DNA of 64,000 nt from Tetracentron sinense (GCA_015143295.1 CM026565.1:16502548-16566547), one strand, 5' to 3'; positions 1-12,794 are shown, numbered from the stretch's first letter. Notes: generated from the letters alone by a model not told the origin. Program-made: numbers and translations.

Positions 1-465
1 AGACAATCTCTCCAGAAAAGCAAAATCCTCGGGTAGAGACAACCTCTCTATCCCTAGCAGAGACAACCCCTCTCGCTCTCTCTCCCCCATCCCAACAAAA
101 AAAAATAAAAAATCATCACCGGGAATCATAAGGCACAGGCCTTAAGCAAACAATCCCCTCATAAACAAAAGAATCCTTCCCAAAGAGTGAAAATCAATCA
201 TATCAAACCAAACCTCCAAGGGAGAGCAAATCAACTACAGACAGGAGAAATCCCAGGGTATCCCAAACTTCGGTCCCTCAGCCTACATTTCGTCCTACTC
301 TAAGTCTTCCTCGATCCCTTAGGAATTACGAGTGCAAGTGCAATATCACATCTGAATCCCCAGCAGAAATATCATCCTCAAAACCCTAGAGGAGCGCCAT
401 TCAGGGCTATGACGGGAGAAGACTTATTTTCCTCTACATAAACAAAACTTCCCCAGTAAGTCACG

Positions 466-655
466 GGCATGAGTGAAAACCGGCAACGGCCTCATTGCGC
501 AAAATTCATGCGATCCCTAGACCTAGTCTTGTGATTAGGGGCAAAAAAGTGACAAAAATCAATCAGCTTCACAGGCATGAGGAAAACCGGCAACGGACTC
601 ATCGCGTAAATATTATGCGAACCCCATGACTTGGTCATTCCAAGGGTAAAAATGG
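466..655. repeat. Two-copy tandem duplication, about 107-bp unit
   Basis: The segment starting GGCATGAGTGAAAACCGGC at 466 recurs at 573 as GGCATGAGGAAAACCGGC. Both copies continue with similar text (ACTCAT/CCTCAT, GCG, then a GGGGCAAAAA or GGGTAAAAA end). The copies are diverged, so this is an old duplication within the gypsy 3' region. Confidence 0.7.
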
Positions 656-1436
656 GAGAAAGGCTGAAGAGCAGTTTGGCAAAAACATCTGGCAGCAATC
701 AGGCTAGCCAGATAAATCCTCTACAGTAATCCCCAGCAGGTGGCATGGAAGAACAGCTTCCCCAACACTGGGCTCCAGCAGAGTTCAGATCCCCAGCGGT
801 GCTCTACGGCAGTGTCATATTCCTCAGTAGATCCCCAGTAATGGTCTACAATGGCATTACATCCCCCAGCGGATCTCCCCCGTAGAAGTATCCTATTTGC
901 CCCCCAGCAAGCTTCTCCCCAGTCAGAGTCTAATCTCCAACAGTGACAAAACAAACAGGCTACCCATGAGCATCCTCAGTGGTGACAAAACCTCTTCTGG
1001 GTCATACTCTGCTCTCCAAGAGCAAAAAACAGAATACATGATCCCTAAGCCCTGACTAAGGCACTTTCCTCGCAAAACTGATAGCTAGTTGAACATTCTT
1101 TTGTTGAAAGAATTTTTTTTTAGAAAGGACCAAAACCTTTTACAAAATGTTTTCAAAAATAAACTCTTTGGTATCCTGACCAGGTTGTACCAACATGCAC
1201 TAAGTAGCCCCAACAAGTTAAAGCAAAAGAAGCCGACACCATACATCCCCGCAAGTCGCAATCAGCAGAGTCAAGGGAAAGCATCATCGCCTTTATCCCC
1301 TGCATGACATCCCTGCATAGCGTCACGCTTCTGGTGACCAAACTCCTCAACAACATCTTTGATCAAAATCCAGCGCCTCTCGGCCATTTCAATCATCTGG
1401 CTAGTGCCTCTTGGACATGCCGCCTCCTTTTTGACA

Positions 1437-1596
1437 CCCCCGTGTGTCCTCGATATCCCGTGTAAACCTTTATAGCGTATACCACTTGCATGTCTCATCC
1501 TTGACACCCCCGTTTATCCTCGACATCCCGTGTATACCTTTATAGCGTATACCACCTGCATGTCTTATCCTCGACATCTCGTATATACCTTTATAA
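1437..1596 (+). repeat. Tandem repeat array (70/51-bp units), left piece
   Basis: Units contain GTATACCACCTGCATGTC, then TCATCCTCGACA, then GTGTATACCTTTATAGC. The array stops at 1596 in the middle of a unit (CCTTTATAA), where the CACTA element begins, and resumes in the same unit at 13071 (TAATGTATACC). Removing the CACTA element and one TAA restores a normal unit. Confidence 0.9.
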
Positions 1597-1740
1597 CACT
1601 ACGTGAAAATGGGTTAAATACTACATCAAAAGTCGGAAAAAACGACGGCCTAAGACTCTCGTTAAATATACGACGGCTGTAGTGAGTCATTTACATTTGA
1701 CGCAATAAACGACTACCCTAGGCAGTCGTTCTTTGAGGAA
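1597..1740 (+). repeat. CACTA 5' terminal and subterminal repeats
   Basis: After the terminal CACTACGTGAAAAT come several copies of a subterminal motif: AAACGACGGCC, TACGACGGCTG, AAACGACTACC and CAGTCGTT. In En/Spm such repeats are the binding sites of the TNPA-type protein. This end has fewer copies than the 3' end. Confidence 0.75.
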
Positions 1741-1769
1741 TTAACCCTAACCTAACCCAAATCTCTCCT

Positions 1770-1965
1770 CTCGGTTTCTTCCTCTCTCTCTCTCGCACGA
1801 CTGCTCTCTCTCTCGGTTTCTTCCTCTCTCTCTCTCTCTCACCGTTGCTGCCGGTGCTCGCTCGCCGTTGCTCGCTCGCCGTTGCTCGCTCGCCGTTGCT
1901 CGCCGGTGCTCGCTCGCCGCTGCTTGCTCGCCGCTGCTCGCTCGCCGCTGCTCACAGAGCCTATT
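1770..1965. repeat. CT microsatellite and GCTCGCTCGCC low-complexity tract in the CACTA leader
   Basis: CT-rich runs (CTCTCTCTCTC) are followed by a short tandem repeat of the type CTCGCTCGCCGTTG up to about 1950. Open frames across it only translate the repeat, so I do not call a gene. It sits between the subterminal repeats and the transposase gene and could be transcribed leader. Confidence 0.7.
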
Positions 1966-2581
1966 GCAGAGAAATTTGTAAACAACTGTCAACACACCGG
2001 CGAGACCATCAGAAATGTCCCAAATCCCTCAGCATGAGAGATCGACTTGATTCCGTTTGATCATAGATTAAAGAAGTTCAGTCATTTCATGAGATCCTGG
2101 TTGCATCGAGCTTCGATCCGTGAGTTTTCTCCTCGAATTCGATTCTCCTAACCCTAGAATCTAGTGTTCTTCTTGTTGATTTATCATAAATTTAAGGTTT
2201 TCTGCTTACAGAGACTGGTTTTCATTGAGCTTTATTTTTTTAAAAAAAGGAAATTTAGGGAATATTATACACCGTTGGCTTTTATGAGAAATTTGATGTT
2301 CCTGTTAGTCAAAGAGAGCTTGATCGAGATGATCTTTTTGGAAGTTGATCTTTTTGGGGGGTTCACTCTTTGAGACCGAGCAACACAAAGAAGGGGAGCT
2401 CTCACCAACTGAAATCTGTGATTTTCGTTTTGATTCAACGCACAGGTGTTTTTTTTTTGTTGATCTATTGTTTTTTTGGAGGGTTCTCTTTTGGATCCTT
2501 GGATTTTGTTCTCTTCAACGCATGATCTTGTAGAAGCTGAATTTTTTTTGTTGATCAATTTATTTTGGGTTCTCTTTTTTG

Positions 2582-3622
2582 AACAAAATTTTTCTAGGGT
2601 TCTTTTTTTTTCTTTTGTGATTAATAATCTATGAACGTTTTTTATTGCCGAACTTTTATGGGTTTTTTTTTCGGTTTCCCTTCCATCCTGATATTGTGAT
2701 TAATGGTCTGGTTCCCTTCCATCCTGTTTGATTTCTGAGACATCCCCCTACCTCTTTAAAAACCCATAGTCAGGTAATAAAAAAAAATTGATTTTGGAGT
2801 TGTTTACAAACTGTTTGACGGTATGTGTCTGAGAGGGTTCACTATACATTTCGACCAGCACCGATTCATTTTCATCGTCTTTACCTGGAAAAATCTTATT
2901 CCAGCCAGGATGGTGTCTACACATTGTCTCTTGAGAGCTGTTGCGGTGCTGTGAAAAAATGAGATGTATTTTTTTTTTTTGAACGAGGATGATGTATGAT
3001 TGTGGCCGAGAGCTGTTGCAGTGATGTGAAATGAATTAGAAGAATGAGATGTATGATTGTGGCCGTGTTTTACACTTTTTTTTTTTTCAAGTCTACGTTG
3101 CCAAATTTTTTTTTTTTTTTTTTTCTGTTTATTCTTTTCTTCTAATGTTAGATGCAATCGTTTTTCCAAGTTTTTCCAAGTGTACGCTGCCATTTTTTTT
3201 CCCTAATTCTTTTCTTCTATTATTAGATGCAATCTTAACTTATACAAGGGTATGGTGCACCAATTGCAGACAGATTGACATAGACGCAACAGTCGCACCC
3301 TATGGGCCTATAATTCATAGAGAAAAATGGGTAATACATACAGACCTCTAATGTCCTCCACTTAAGGATGCAGTCACGGCCTATGCTTTCTGAGTGTCTT
3401 GCAAAGACTCCATCTGTTTAGTTCATGCATTTGTATGTATTTAACCACAACACAACATTTGTCACAGACTCCATCTTATCTCAATGCTGACATGATCTAT
3501 TAATAACTCTTGGGGTTATTATGGTGGTACTTGCAAGTTGCGAGCTTTGTTTTGTTCGGCAAAAAAAACGTTCATAGATTATTAATCACAAAAGAAAAAA
3601 AAAGAACCCTAGAAAAATTTTG
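2582..3622. repeat. Inverted repeat (arms 2582-2653 and 3554-3622) in the CACTA 5' region
   Basis: The left arm runs from AACAAAATTTTTCTAGGG through a T-rich tract and ATGAACG to TTGCCGAAC. The right arm is its reverse complement, starting GTTCGGC and containing CGTTCATAGATTATTAATC. The arms are about 70 bp and lie about 900 bp apart, just upstream of the transposase coding exons. The 2654-3553 loop shows poly-T tracts and no recognisable coding sequence. Confidence 0.8.
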
Positions 3623-3771
3623 TGATTTTTAATCTATTAATAATTTCTTTTGTGATTTTTAATAGATTATTAAAAATATCATAATAGCTGCTAATTATCA
3701 TATTTTTTGTGATTATTAAAAACGTTAACTGTTTTTTTTTTCGGCAAAATGAAGTTCATGATAAAGATGAC

Positions 3772-6700
3772 ATGAATAACACATTTGGACGTGTTAGTCC
3801 CGATGACATGGATACATGCCTAAATGAAGTTCATGATAAAGATGACGGTCAAGCTTCAGGCGATTCACAGGAGGATATTCAGTTCAAGAAGTTAATGGAG
3901 GATGCGATGCGACCCCTATATCCCTCGTGTCGAGGTGAGCACACAAAATTATCATTCACTGTTCAGTTGTTGAGCATGAAAGCTAGACATCAGTGGTCTA
4001 ATAATAGCTTCACAGAGCTATTAGAAACGATCAAAAAGATTTTACCAGATGAGAACACTTTGCCGGATAGTACCTACACTGCGAAGAAGTTGATCAAGTC
4101 TTTGCGTATGGACTACCAGATTATCCATGCATGTCGTAATGATTGCATACTATACTGGAGAGAGCATGCTAGTAAGGATAGTTGTCCTACGTGTGGTGAA
4201 AGCAGATGGAAACCGGTGGACGACTCAAAGCCGAAGGCTAAACCTTTACCGTGGAAGAAGCTAAGATATTTTCTATTGACACAGAGGTTGCAAAGAATGT
4301 ACAGTGTACCATGGATTGCAGAGAGTATGAAATGGCATGCAAATTCAGTTGAAAATGATAGCCACATGCGCCATCCGGTAGATTCTTCTTGTTGGAAATC
4401 ATTAAATATTAGGTGGAGTGACTTTGCTGCTGAACCACGTAATGTTCGGCTAGGCCTTGCAACAGATGGATTCAATCCTTTTGGGAACAAGAGTAACTCT
4501 TATAGTTGCTGGCCTGTTATGATTGTTCCTTACAATCTTCCCCCATCTTTATGCATGCGTAAGGAATTTACCATACTAACACTATTGATTCCTGGCCCAA
4601 ATGGTCCAGGACATGACATTGATGTCTACTTGCAGCCATTGGTCGCAGAGTTGAATGAATTGTGGTCTACTGGAACCATAACATATGACTCTCACACTAA
4701 GAATAGGTTCATCATGAAAGCAATTTTGTTGTGGGCTATACATGATTTTCCAGCGTACGGCCATCTTTCGGGTTGTAGGACCGCAGGAAAGTATGGTTGT
4801 CCTGTTTGCAGTGAAGGGACAGACTCAGTGTGGCTATCACATGGAAAAAAGTTTGCCTACATGGGTCATAGAAGATTCCTAGCAGATTTAAGTCATCCTT
4901 TCAGGAGTCAAAAATCACAATTTAATGGGAAAGAAGAACTTAGGAAACATCCTCGCCGTTTGAGTGGGTTTGAAGTATTATGCAAAATGGAAGCTATTCA
5001 GACGAAGTTTGGAAAGGTAGCAGGAAAGAAGAGGAAGAAGTCCACGACCGAGGAAAGCACTGCATGGTCAAAGAGATCAATCTTGTTTGACTTACCATAC
5101 TGGAAGGTGCTTGATAAGATGTTTTATAATATTAATGTTTTGTGGAATATATCGCATTGATAATAACATATCTCGTTCATTTGTACAGGATTTGCATATT
5201 CGTCATAATTTGGATGTAATGCATGTGGAAAAAAATATTGCAGAGAATTTAATTGCAACAATTATGGACACGAAGGGGAAGACAAAAGATGATATTGAAG
5301 CCCGTAAGGACCTTAAGGCTATGAAGATAAGAAGAAATCTATGGCCGATTGAAAAAAATGACAAAGTATCTTTTCTAAAAGCTCCTTTTTCTTTGTCTCG
5401 AGTGGAGAAAGAGATAATTTGTAAAACTTTGCATAATTTGAAGGTTCCTATCGGATACAGTGCAAATTGGAAACATAATGTTAGTTTGCAGGATTTTCAA
5501 CTTAAAGGCTTGAAGTCACATGATTATCACATCCTTCTACAACAACTACTACCAGTGTTATTGATGCACGCATTCAAGAAACATAAGCCATTGCGTGCTG
5601 CTATTCGACAATTGACAATATTTTTCAATATCCTATGTTCCAAGGTTATTGTCCGTATTGAGCTTTCGGAGATGAGAAAACGCATTGTTGAAACACTATG
5701 TGTGTTCGAAAAATACTTCCCGCCATCATTTTTTGTTTCCATGACACACCTCGTTGTGCACTTGGCAGAGGAGGCACAGGTTTGCGGACCTGTTAGATAT
5801 CGATGGATGTATCCTTTTGAGAGGTAAATTAAAATTATTTTGGATTACATAGTTTTTTTAATTTAAAGGTATCGTATCAATAGTTGATTGATGTTATCGT
5901 TTACAGGATGATGAAAACATACAAACGATATGTAGTGAATCAAACTTTTCCAGAGGGCTCTATTACAGAACAGTACCTCATGGAAGAATCAATGAGGTTC
6001 TGCATGGAGTACATGCCTAATGGTAGGGAAGGAAGCCATAAGCGGGGACGAAGGGCATTGAGAGATGATGAAGTTGAATTTGCCTATCCTATTGATAAAA
6101 AGGGAAAGGCCTACCGTCTCCCACATTTGCTTTACCAGCAAGCACGCAGATGGGTTCTACAACAATGCCCTGAAAATGCTGAGTGGGAGAAGTAAGCAAA
6201 ATTTGATATTTATATCTTTACAATTATTATTTTGATTTTAACACACTTTAATACTTAATTTAAAGATCTATTATTTGCATTCACAGGAAGTATCAAACAT
6301 ACCTTCAATCACACATGTCTAGTGATAAAAGTCGAAGAGGCAATCAACAAACAAAAAAAGCGATGGATTACATTCCTTGGTTACGACAACAACTAGAAAA
6401 AGAAAAAACATCTACCCTGAAGAGGCTTGCTGATGGTCCAGACTTAAATGCCTTGTCATATAGTGCATATGCGGTAAATGGATATGTTTTTTGTACAGCG
6501 GAATGGGAAATGAGCATGACGACACAGAATAGTGGAGTCTCCATAAAGGCTGTTACTAGTTTCAGGGCAAGTGCCAAAGATAAGAACCTTGTGGAAGAAG
6601 AAGTCACTTATTATGGCATCATCAAACAAATTCTTGAATTGAATTACTATGATTTCAAAGAAGTAGTATTCTTTTGTGATTGGGTGCGTATAGAAGATAA

Positions 6701-7004
6701 ATCAAATGGATGTTATGTTGATCCAGAAACAAACTTGATCTTTGCTAACCTGGGGAGGTTCAGAAGAAATTTAAAGGAAGATGATGAGCCGTTTATTCTT
6801 GCATCTCAAGCCACTCAGGTCTTTTATTGCAAGGATCACACTAGGGATAATTGGTATGTTGTCTTAGATGCTCCAAAGAGATTACATCGAGATGTGGATG
6901 CTTATGAAGATCCCTTAGTGTTTGAAGCAAGAATGAAAGCAGATAGTTTAACATCTGCATTAGTCGCTGATATAGTAGAAGATGATGAAAATGAATGTAT
7001 TTAG
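3772..7004 (+). CDS. TNP2-type CACTA transposase (tnpD-like), four exons
   Basis: Predicted join: 3772-5106, 5189-5823, 5907-6191, 6287-7004. Every intron is GT-AG and all exons join in phase, giving about 990 residues. The product is the element's catalytic transposase, acting in the nucleus on the terminal inverted repeats. Family signs are a CPTCG motif (near residue 140), ATDGFNPFG (about 230-238) and DIDVYLQPL in the TNP2 core (Transposase_21 family), then a DUF4218-like part (LHIRHNLDVMHVEKNIAEN at the start of exon 2, RWMYPFER at its end). A DUF4216-like C-terminus (CDWVRIEDKSNGCYVD; DNWYVVLDAPKR) follows. The start is uncertain: 3772 is the first in-frame ATG after a stop-rich, T-rich stretch. 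The N-terminal transposase-associated domain usual in the family is not visible, so an upstream exon may be missed or lost. A 75-bp spaced duplication repeats NEVHDKDD near the start. Confidence 0.88.
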
Positions 7005-7281
7005 CATGTACTTGCTTGCTTATTTTGAATGTAAACATCTTTGACATGAATTATCAATGGAATAAGATTATTTACTGAATGTTCTTTGTGTTTCTTTATT
7101 TACTTGCTTGCTTACAATGGGAACTTATAAGTTTGTTCCTCTATCATTCATGTACGTGGATTTTCTGCATTTTTTGTAGCATTTAATTATTAATCTCATT
7201 TCTTTATGTACTTGCTTACTTGTTGGATAATTATAAGTTCGTTCCCATTTTATATTAGTGTTGTTATAAAAAATTGCAGAA

Positions 7282-10200
7282 ATGAGCCAAGAGCAATCAA
7301 GTGGGTCTGAACCTAGTGGGTCTCAACCTAGTGGGTCTGAACCTAGTGGGTCTGGACAAAGTGGTGAGTTTATTACATTCATTTGCTTAATATTTGTTAT
7401 TAATTGTTACCTAATAATATATTTTTTGTGTAGATGAACGTCGCTTAGCCGAATTTAATGAAGATGGGCAGTTCATTGGTGAGACAAAGTTTTCGACATT
7501 TGTGGGGAAGGTCACGAGGACACATTGTCCACCTATATACACTAGTTGGGTTGTAGTTCCAGATGAAATCAAGGAGCTTATTTGGACTCTTGTCATGGTG
7601 AGTGCATGTGATTGTTATTATAATTTATTTTCATTTTATATTGACAAATATGATTTATCTTCTAATGTTGATCACAGTCCCAGTATAATGTTCCAATCAT
7701 ACATAAAGATGCAGTATTGAAGTCTGCCAACTCCACCTGGAGGAATTGGAAACACGAGCTCCACCTACATTACGACAAATTCGAAACGGATGCCGAACGA
7801 AAAAGAAATCCACATCATCAGGTGAGGAGTGAAGATTGGGAGAAATTTGTTGATATGTGTTCAACAGATGAAGTCAAGGCTCGTCGGGCAAAGGGCAAGT
7901 ATTCTAGGGAGCAGATGAAGAGCCCGCACACGTCTGGTAGACGAGGAGCAGCGAGAACTGCCGAGGATCTGGTAATAATATGATGTGAATGCTTGATTAT
8001 TATTAATTATTACTTTATGGTAATATTATGATGGCAAAGATGCTGTGAGGAGCTTTAATCATTAAATAAGATGTTAATGCTTGCTTAATTAATTGTATAT
8101 TTTCTTTTATAGAAAAGAAAGAGCTCTAGTGGTACAGTGTCAAGAACAGAAGTATATGTGGCCACCCATACAAAGATAGATGGGACTTGCCCTTATCCTG
8201 TCACAAGCCAACAAATAGTGAGAATAAAAACTCTAGTTTTTTATTTTATTTTATTTTATCAATAAGCAATTAATATAAGTTTTTCTAACTAATTCTATTT
8301 TTTGTAGGATGAAATAAGACAAATTATTAGCATGGATCCATCACTAGGACATGCAGATTTAGATAATGACCCTGTTGCACAGGTATGTGATTCCTTTCTC
8401 TCTTCTTGTATTGTATTCCTTCTACTGAAATTCCTCATTTAATGTTAATTTTTGTTATGTTATCAGGTATGTGGTCGTGATGGAAGGGGGCGTGTACGAG
8501 GATTGGGTAGTGGTGTGTCTAAGACCACTATTCGTGTGTCAGCTCCTTACAAGGAGGCTATTAAACGGGGGAAGAAAGAATCTAAAAGCCTTGAGGCAAA
8601 AGTTGAGGCCCTTAGCAAACGACTTTCAATTTTTGAAGAGAATATGAAGGGGCGTTCATCTTCCGAGTTTTCTACTCATGGGGCACATATGCCAGATTCC
8701 TCAGAGTTTTGTAGTACTTCCCAGGTATAAATTTTGAAACTATTTATTACATTCGAATTTACAGATTATTATAAGTTTTTATTTTTTGTGATAAATTTTG
8801 ATCCGGAGCTCTGTTTCTGATAATTGGGTTTAGTCGTTTAGATACTATATTAATTAAAATTTTGATGAGTGAAAGCTCCCTGAAATCCAAGGAACCCCAA
8901 TTCATGAAAGCCAACTAAATCTTGATATGATATCAGGAGAAGCATATCATGAGAGAAAATTGACTAACTAATTGACACCTGTGAACATTCCAATTAAAAT
9001 CTAGTAGCAACACAAGATTTCGCTTCCCACACCAAAACTTTGCATATTGATGACCAGATCTTAAGCTTGAGATCCACCTACGACATTTCTTCCAAAATCA
9101 CTCTTTTAAAACACACCCATGAAGAAATAAAAGAGAAGTTAAGATCTTCATCACGACCAGATCTTAAGCTTGAGATCCACCTACGACATTTCTTCCAAAA
9201 TCACTCTTTTAAAACACACCCATGAAGAAATAAAAGAGAAGTTGGGAGAACACCATCATCAAATTGGTTTCAAAAGAACTCATTGAAATGGTCAATAAGA
9301 CCACTATAGTTGGGAGACCCACGCTATCCTTGCGGATATCCGGATGCTGAAATCAAAATGTGGATCTCTTCTTTTTATGCTTCTCCAGTCAACAGACTAA
9401 TCCTGAGGTACACCAACTGACCCAGAAAGTTCTATCCGTTAGCATTACTTCAACCTATAATTTCGAGTTTAACTTCATTTCAGGCCTTTCTAATACCTGT
9501 TATGTAAATCCTCTTCTATAGTAATGCATATCTCTTCAACCCAAAAAAAAGAAAAAAAGCTACCGGACACGGCTTGCAACCTTAGAGGACATTAAGGTTA
9601 GAACTTTGACGAGGACACTTGTCGGTCTTGTCCAACTACCAGTCAAATGCGAACGGGGGTTAGTTGGGTGCTCTAAGAGTCCTGGACACCCTGTTAAAAA
9701 AGGGAAAAATGGTGGTGGGCCTCTTGATCTCCAAATGAAGACTCGAAAAAGAGTAATCAATCCCCAAAGAGGATACATCTTACAGTTGGAGTTGGAGCAA
9801 ACCAGGAAATGTTGTGCCCATCATTTGGAGGGAGGAACTCTTAATGGTTTGGGAAAATGACCCACTCACCCTAGACATTTTGGACCCAGTGTGGCCAGCA
9901 CTATGTTGTAAACCTGAATAACTCCCTCTTGTGAGCTGATTGTTTATTGCTGAACCTGATAATTCCCTCTTGTGAACTAATTGTCAGAAATTATAAGGCA
10001 CTGCATCCAAGTCCTCATTCAACCCTCTTGTTTGATTTGTAAAATAGTATTAGTTATTCTGCCCTTACATATATATATAAAATAGTGAGCAGAGAAATGT
10101 ATTAAAATAGTGAAATGTCTAAAGTTGACTGGTAGGTGTTTTTTTAGCGTACGATCAAGTACCTGAAGTTTGAAAGGTATTAAAATAGTGAGCAGAGAAA

Positions 10201-12543
10201 TGTCTAAAGTTGCTAGGCCTTATAGTTTAAGAAATGGCCATAGTGATGAATCCCATTATGAGGCTTGGAGTAGGGGACTTTGCACAGGGTTAGGTTCTCA
10301 CAATAATTGGTGTGGCTTAAATGTTGCCGGGAGAAGTTGAATATAAGCCAGTAGGAAGAACTCGCCGTCACTGTGGGGATGCTCAGATTTGGTGGCCTGC
10401 TAATGTTGAACCTAGTGCATTACACAGATAGGTAGGTGGGTAGATATAGTTGAAGTAATTCAACCGAGCTGAGTGGATACATAAGAAGAGTTTGCTACTG
10501 CTTTTCTTAATTTTATACTCTAAGAATGTACTTGAATAGAACTGGAAGTGTGGGGATTGAACTTATGTCATATGATAGATGTTTTGTATGTTTGGGTATG
10601 TTTTGTGTGACTTAAGGGACCCATCAAAGCCATCTCGATCTCATTTGTGAGAGATCAACATCTCCTTAATTCTTTTCTAAGATAGGTTACCTCTTTTCTT
10701 CTTATCCTATTTCTCTGTCTAAAGTTTCTTTTTAAACTTACAGCTCTCCTTTCAACTATTCAAATTACACCACCTTGAGTTTGTAGCTGGGTTCAAGTTA
10801 ATTTAACTAATTTTCAGATTATTCTAATAATCAATTCCACATGAGAAGTGAGAATCCTAACTAGTGAAAGGGTCCTCCCAATTCAGGTTTTGTTCTTTCT
10901 GTAAATGGAAAATAGTTCTCTTAAAAGGGTATAACCAGCAAAAGGAGTAGCTCTCATCAATGCTTCCATACAGCATTTAGTTACTAAAGATGGAACACCC
11001 AACAGTCAGTTCTTGCCAACTTGATAGATTTGGTTTTCGACCATGCTGCAGCTCACTCGTAACTATATCATGGACCTCATCATATCGAGTAAAGTTCTAT
11101 TACAATGCTCCTCCATCCTCAGTGCCATTCTGTTGGGAGTGTAAGCTGTTTTTATTGGGAAATGATACCTTCTTTCAGGTAAATTTCACATAGATTCAAG
11201 AGGTTCAAGTTTACCTTGACCCAATTCAGATGAGACCATCAACACCCCCATTGTTTTAGCAAATACATACCATAAATGATTAATGTTCCAAATATACATA
11301 TCTTTTGCACTTTGTATCTAAAATCAATCTCATTATTTCATTAACATAAACTAAGTGTCAATGAACTAAGAGGTTAATAAATCTTTTGCACAAGCAGCCA
11401 GCAAGTAGATAAAAATGGAGGATGGTGGGATTGTTTCCCAACGCAATCAGATTTTGGGGGTTACTTTTGTCTGTTTCTTTTGATTTTTTTTTTTTCCTGG
11501 TGTAGAGATATCTGAGTCCGACTGTATTTTTTTTATTTTTTTGGGTTAGGCCAATACGGTTAGGCCGCAACCCTAGTTAGCAGTTATTAGTGGTAGTCAG
11601 ACATTTTTGTTCTACGTAGTCAAAAGTATGGTTAAGCCGTAGCTCCTGTTAACATTTTTAGCAGTAGTTAGGGGATTAGAGAGCAGAGCGCCTAACTTGA
11701 AAACAAGAACCCCAGAAATGTTAGTTACTCAGAGTCTTCTAAAGAGGGACATGCAATATGTGACACCATTGTCTCGCCAGCACCAACTGGAGATGATCCC
11801 AAGTCCTTTTTCTCGCCTTTGTACCAGACTTGCTATACATACAGATGCGAGAGAGAGAGAATTTAACAGTAAGGAAAAAAAAAAAGGTGAGAGTTTGTTT
11901 GGACGTTAGAGTCCACAGGTTTGAGTCTTGTTTAATAAATCCACGGCTGGTTTTTGTTAAAGGGTTTGTAGATGAGTTAATGATGCAGACATCATCAGAG
12001 AGCTGCGTTTGTCTTTATGTGAGCAGTGAATTGAATGTATAATCTTTGGGGTTCTACCAAAAAAAAGTAGTCTCCTGGATTTTCCCAGAAATCCTAGGAG
12101 GAGGAAGAGGAGAATAGTCCCAACTTACAACTTAGCTATTATATATTTTTTTGTAAGCTTAGCATATATGTAAAGTATCGTATTGGTTTATTTGTTATTA
12201 TGGAAGCTTGACATGTAAATGATCATATTGACTACTCTTATATTGTTTTTCTTTTGAGGTTTATTGTTTAACAAACTCTTTTTAATGTTTGTAGGGAAGG
12301 CGGCATTCTCTCCCCGAGTCACCCCCAACTTCCAGGCAATGTTTATTAAAGAATTTTAGAGGAGCAATTATTGCCTTGGGACGGATTCATGGCGATGTAC
12401 CACAAAATCCTGAAGTATATAGCGTTATAGTAGATGACATCTATGATCAAAATACAGATTTGTATGAACGAGTAGGAACACTTGGAGATATTAGCATTGG
12501 CGAAACTATCATTTGGCCCAAATATTGTGTTAAATTTCTTTGA
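7282..12543 (+). CDS. CACTA accessory protein, Transposase_24 (tnpA/Ptta-like), seven exons
   Basis: Predicted join: 7282-7363, 7434-7597, 7678-7971, 8113-8217, 8308-8382, 8467-8724, 12295-12543. All introns are GT-AG and the total is 1227 nt, giving 408 residues without an internal stop. The N-terminus is a Ser/Gly/Pro repeat (SGSEPSGSQPSGSEPSGSG). The middle has the plant transposase pattern (THCPPIYTSW; STWRNWKHELH; FETDAERKRNP; SREQMKSPHTSGRRG), then a Lys/Glu-rich, coiled-coil-like stretch encoded by exon 6. The last exon carries GRIHGDVPQNPEVYSVIV. By analogy with En/Spm TNPA, this protein would bind the subterminal repeats and help transposition. It lies 277 bp downstream of the transposase gene on the same strand. 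The last intron is unusually long (3570 bp). I recognise the family but not a specific ortholog. Confidence 0.85.
8725..12294 (+). other. 3.57-kb last intron of the tnpA-like gene, no gene recognised
   Basis: The donor is CCCAG then GTATAA; the acceptor is TTTGTAG then GGAAGG. Joining exons 6 and 7 keeps the frame. All open frames inside are short (under about 90 codons) and none resembles a known family. The only clear structure is a two-copy repeat at 9052-9243. Several purine/pyrimidine tracts occur, but no terminal repeats or target duplications of a nested element were found. Captured host sequence is possible but unproven. Confidence 0.6.
9052..9243. repeat. Direct repeat, about 89 bp, two copies 103 bp apart
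   Basis: GACCAGATCTTAAGCTTGAG and the following sequence up to AAAAGAGAAGTT occur at 9052-9140 and again at 9155-9243, nearly identical. This is a recent local duplication inside the long intron. Confidence 0.9.
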
Positions 12544-12794
12544 CTTTTGTATTGACATATAAATTGGTTAAGTATTTATCTTTTCGTTGTTTGTTCGTGT
12601 GATTGCCTCGTTTGCTTGATAATTACAAGATGAAGTTGTGTATTGTATTGTATTGTATTGTGTGATGGGTTGGACTAAATGTATATTAAAGCGAATTTGC
12701 AGGGAAAATGTATAATTGACAGGTTCATTTAGGTAAAATGTATAACTGACAGGTTCATCTAAGGAAAAAATAGTGAGTTTTTTTTTTAAATTTT

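Larger units (their letters stand above)
1..1596 (+). mobile_element. 3' noncoding internal part of a Tat/Ogre-like gypsy element (F), left piece
   Basis: No convincing coding region was found here. The stretch holds a 107-bp tandem duplication (from 466), many loose CCCCAG-type motifs between about 720 and 940, and from about 1437 the same 70/51-bp tandem repeat that resumes at 13071 beyond the CACTA insertion. Because that repeat leads into a polypurine tract and an LTR at 13763, I infer that this is the 3' untranslated region of one plus-strand gypsy element cut in two by the CACTA element. Tat/Ogre-type elements are known for long 3' regions with tandem repeats. The coding part of F would lie left of the window. 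Confidence 0.6.

Noticed and set aside
1845-2060. Open frame across the GCTCGCC repeat
   Set aside because: Low-complexity Arg/Leu/Ala translation of a microsatellite; both strands are open for the same reason.
4113-4490. 125-residue antisense frame
   Set aside because: It lies opposite the transposase exon, which has clear family motifs on the plus strand.
10990-11193. Possible host gene inside the long CACTA intron
   Set aside because: Short frame without motifs or supporting splice structure; nothing recognisable.
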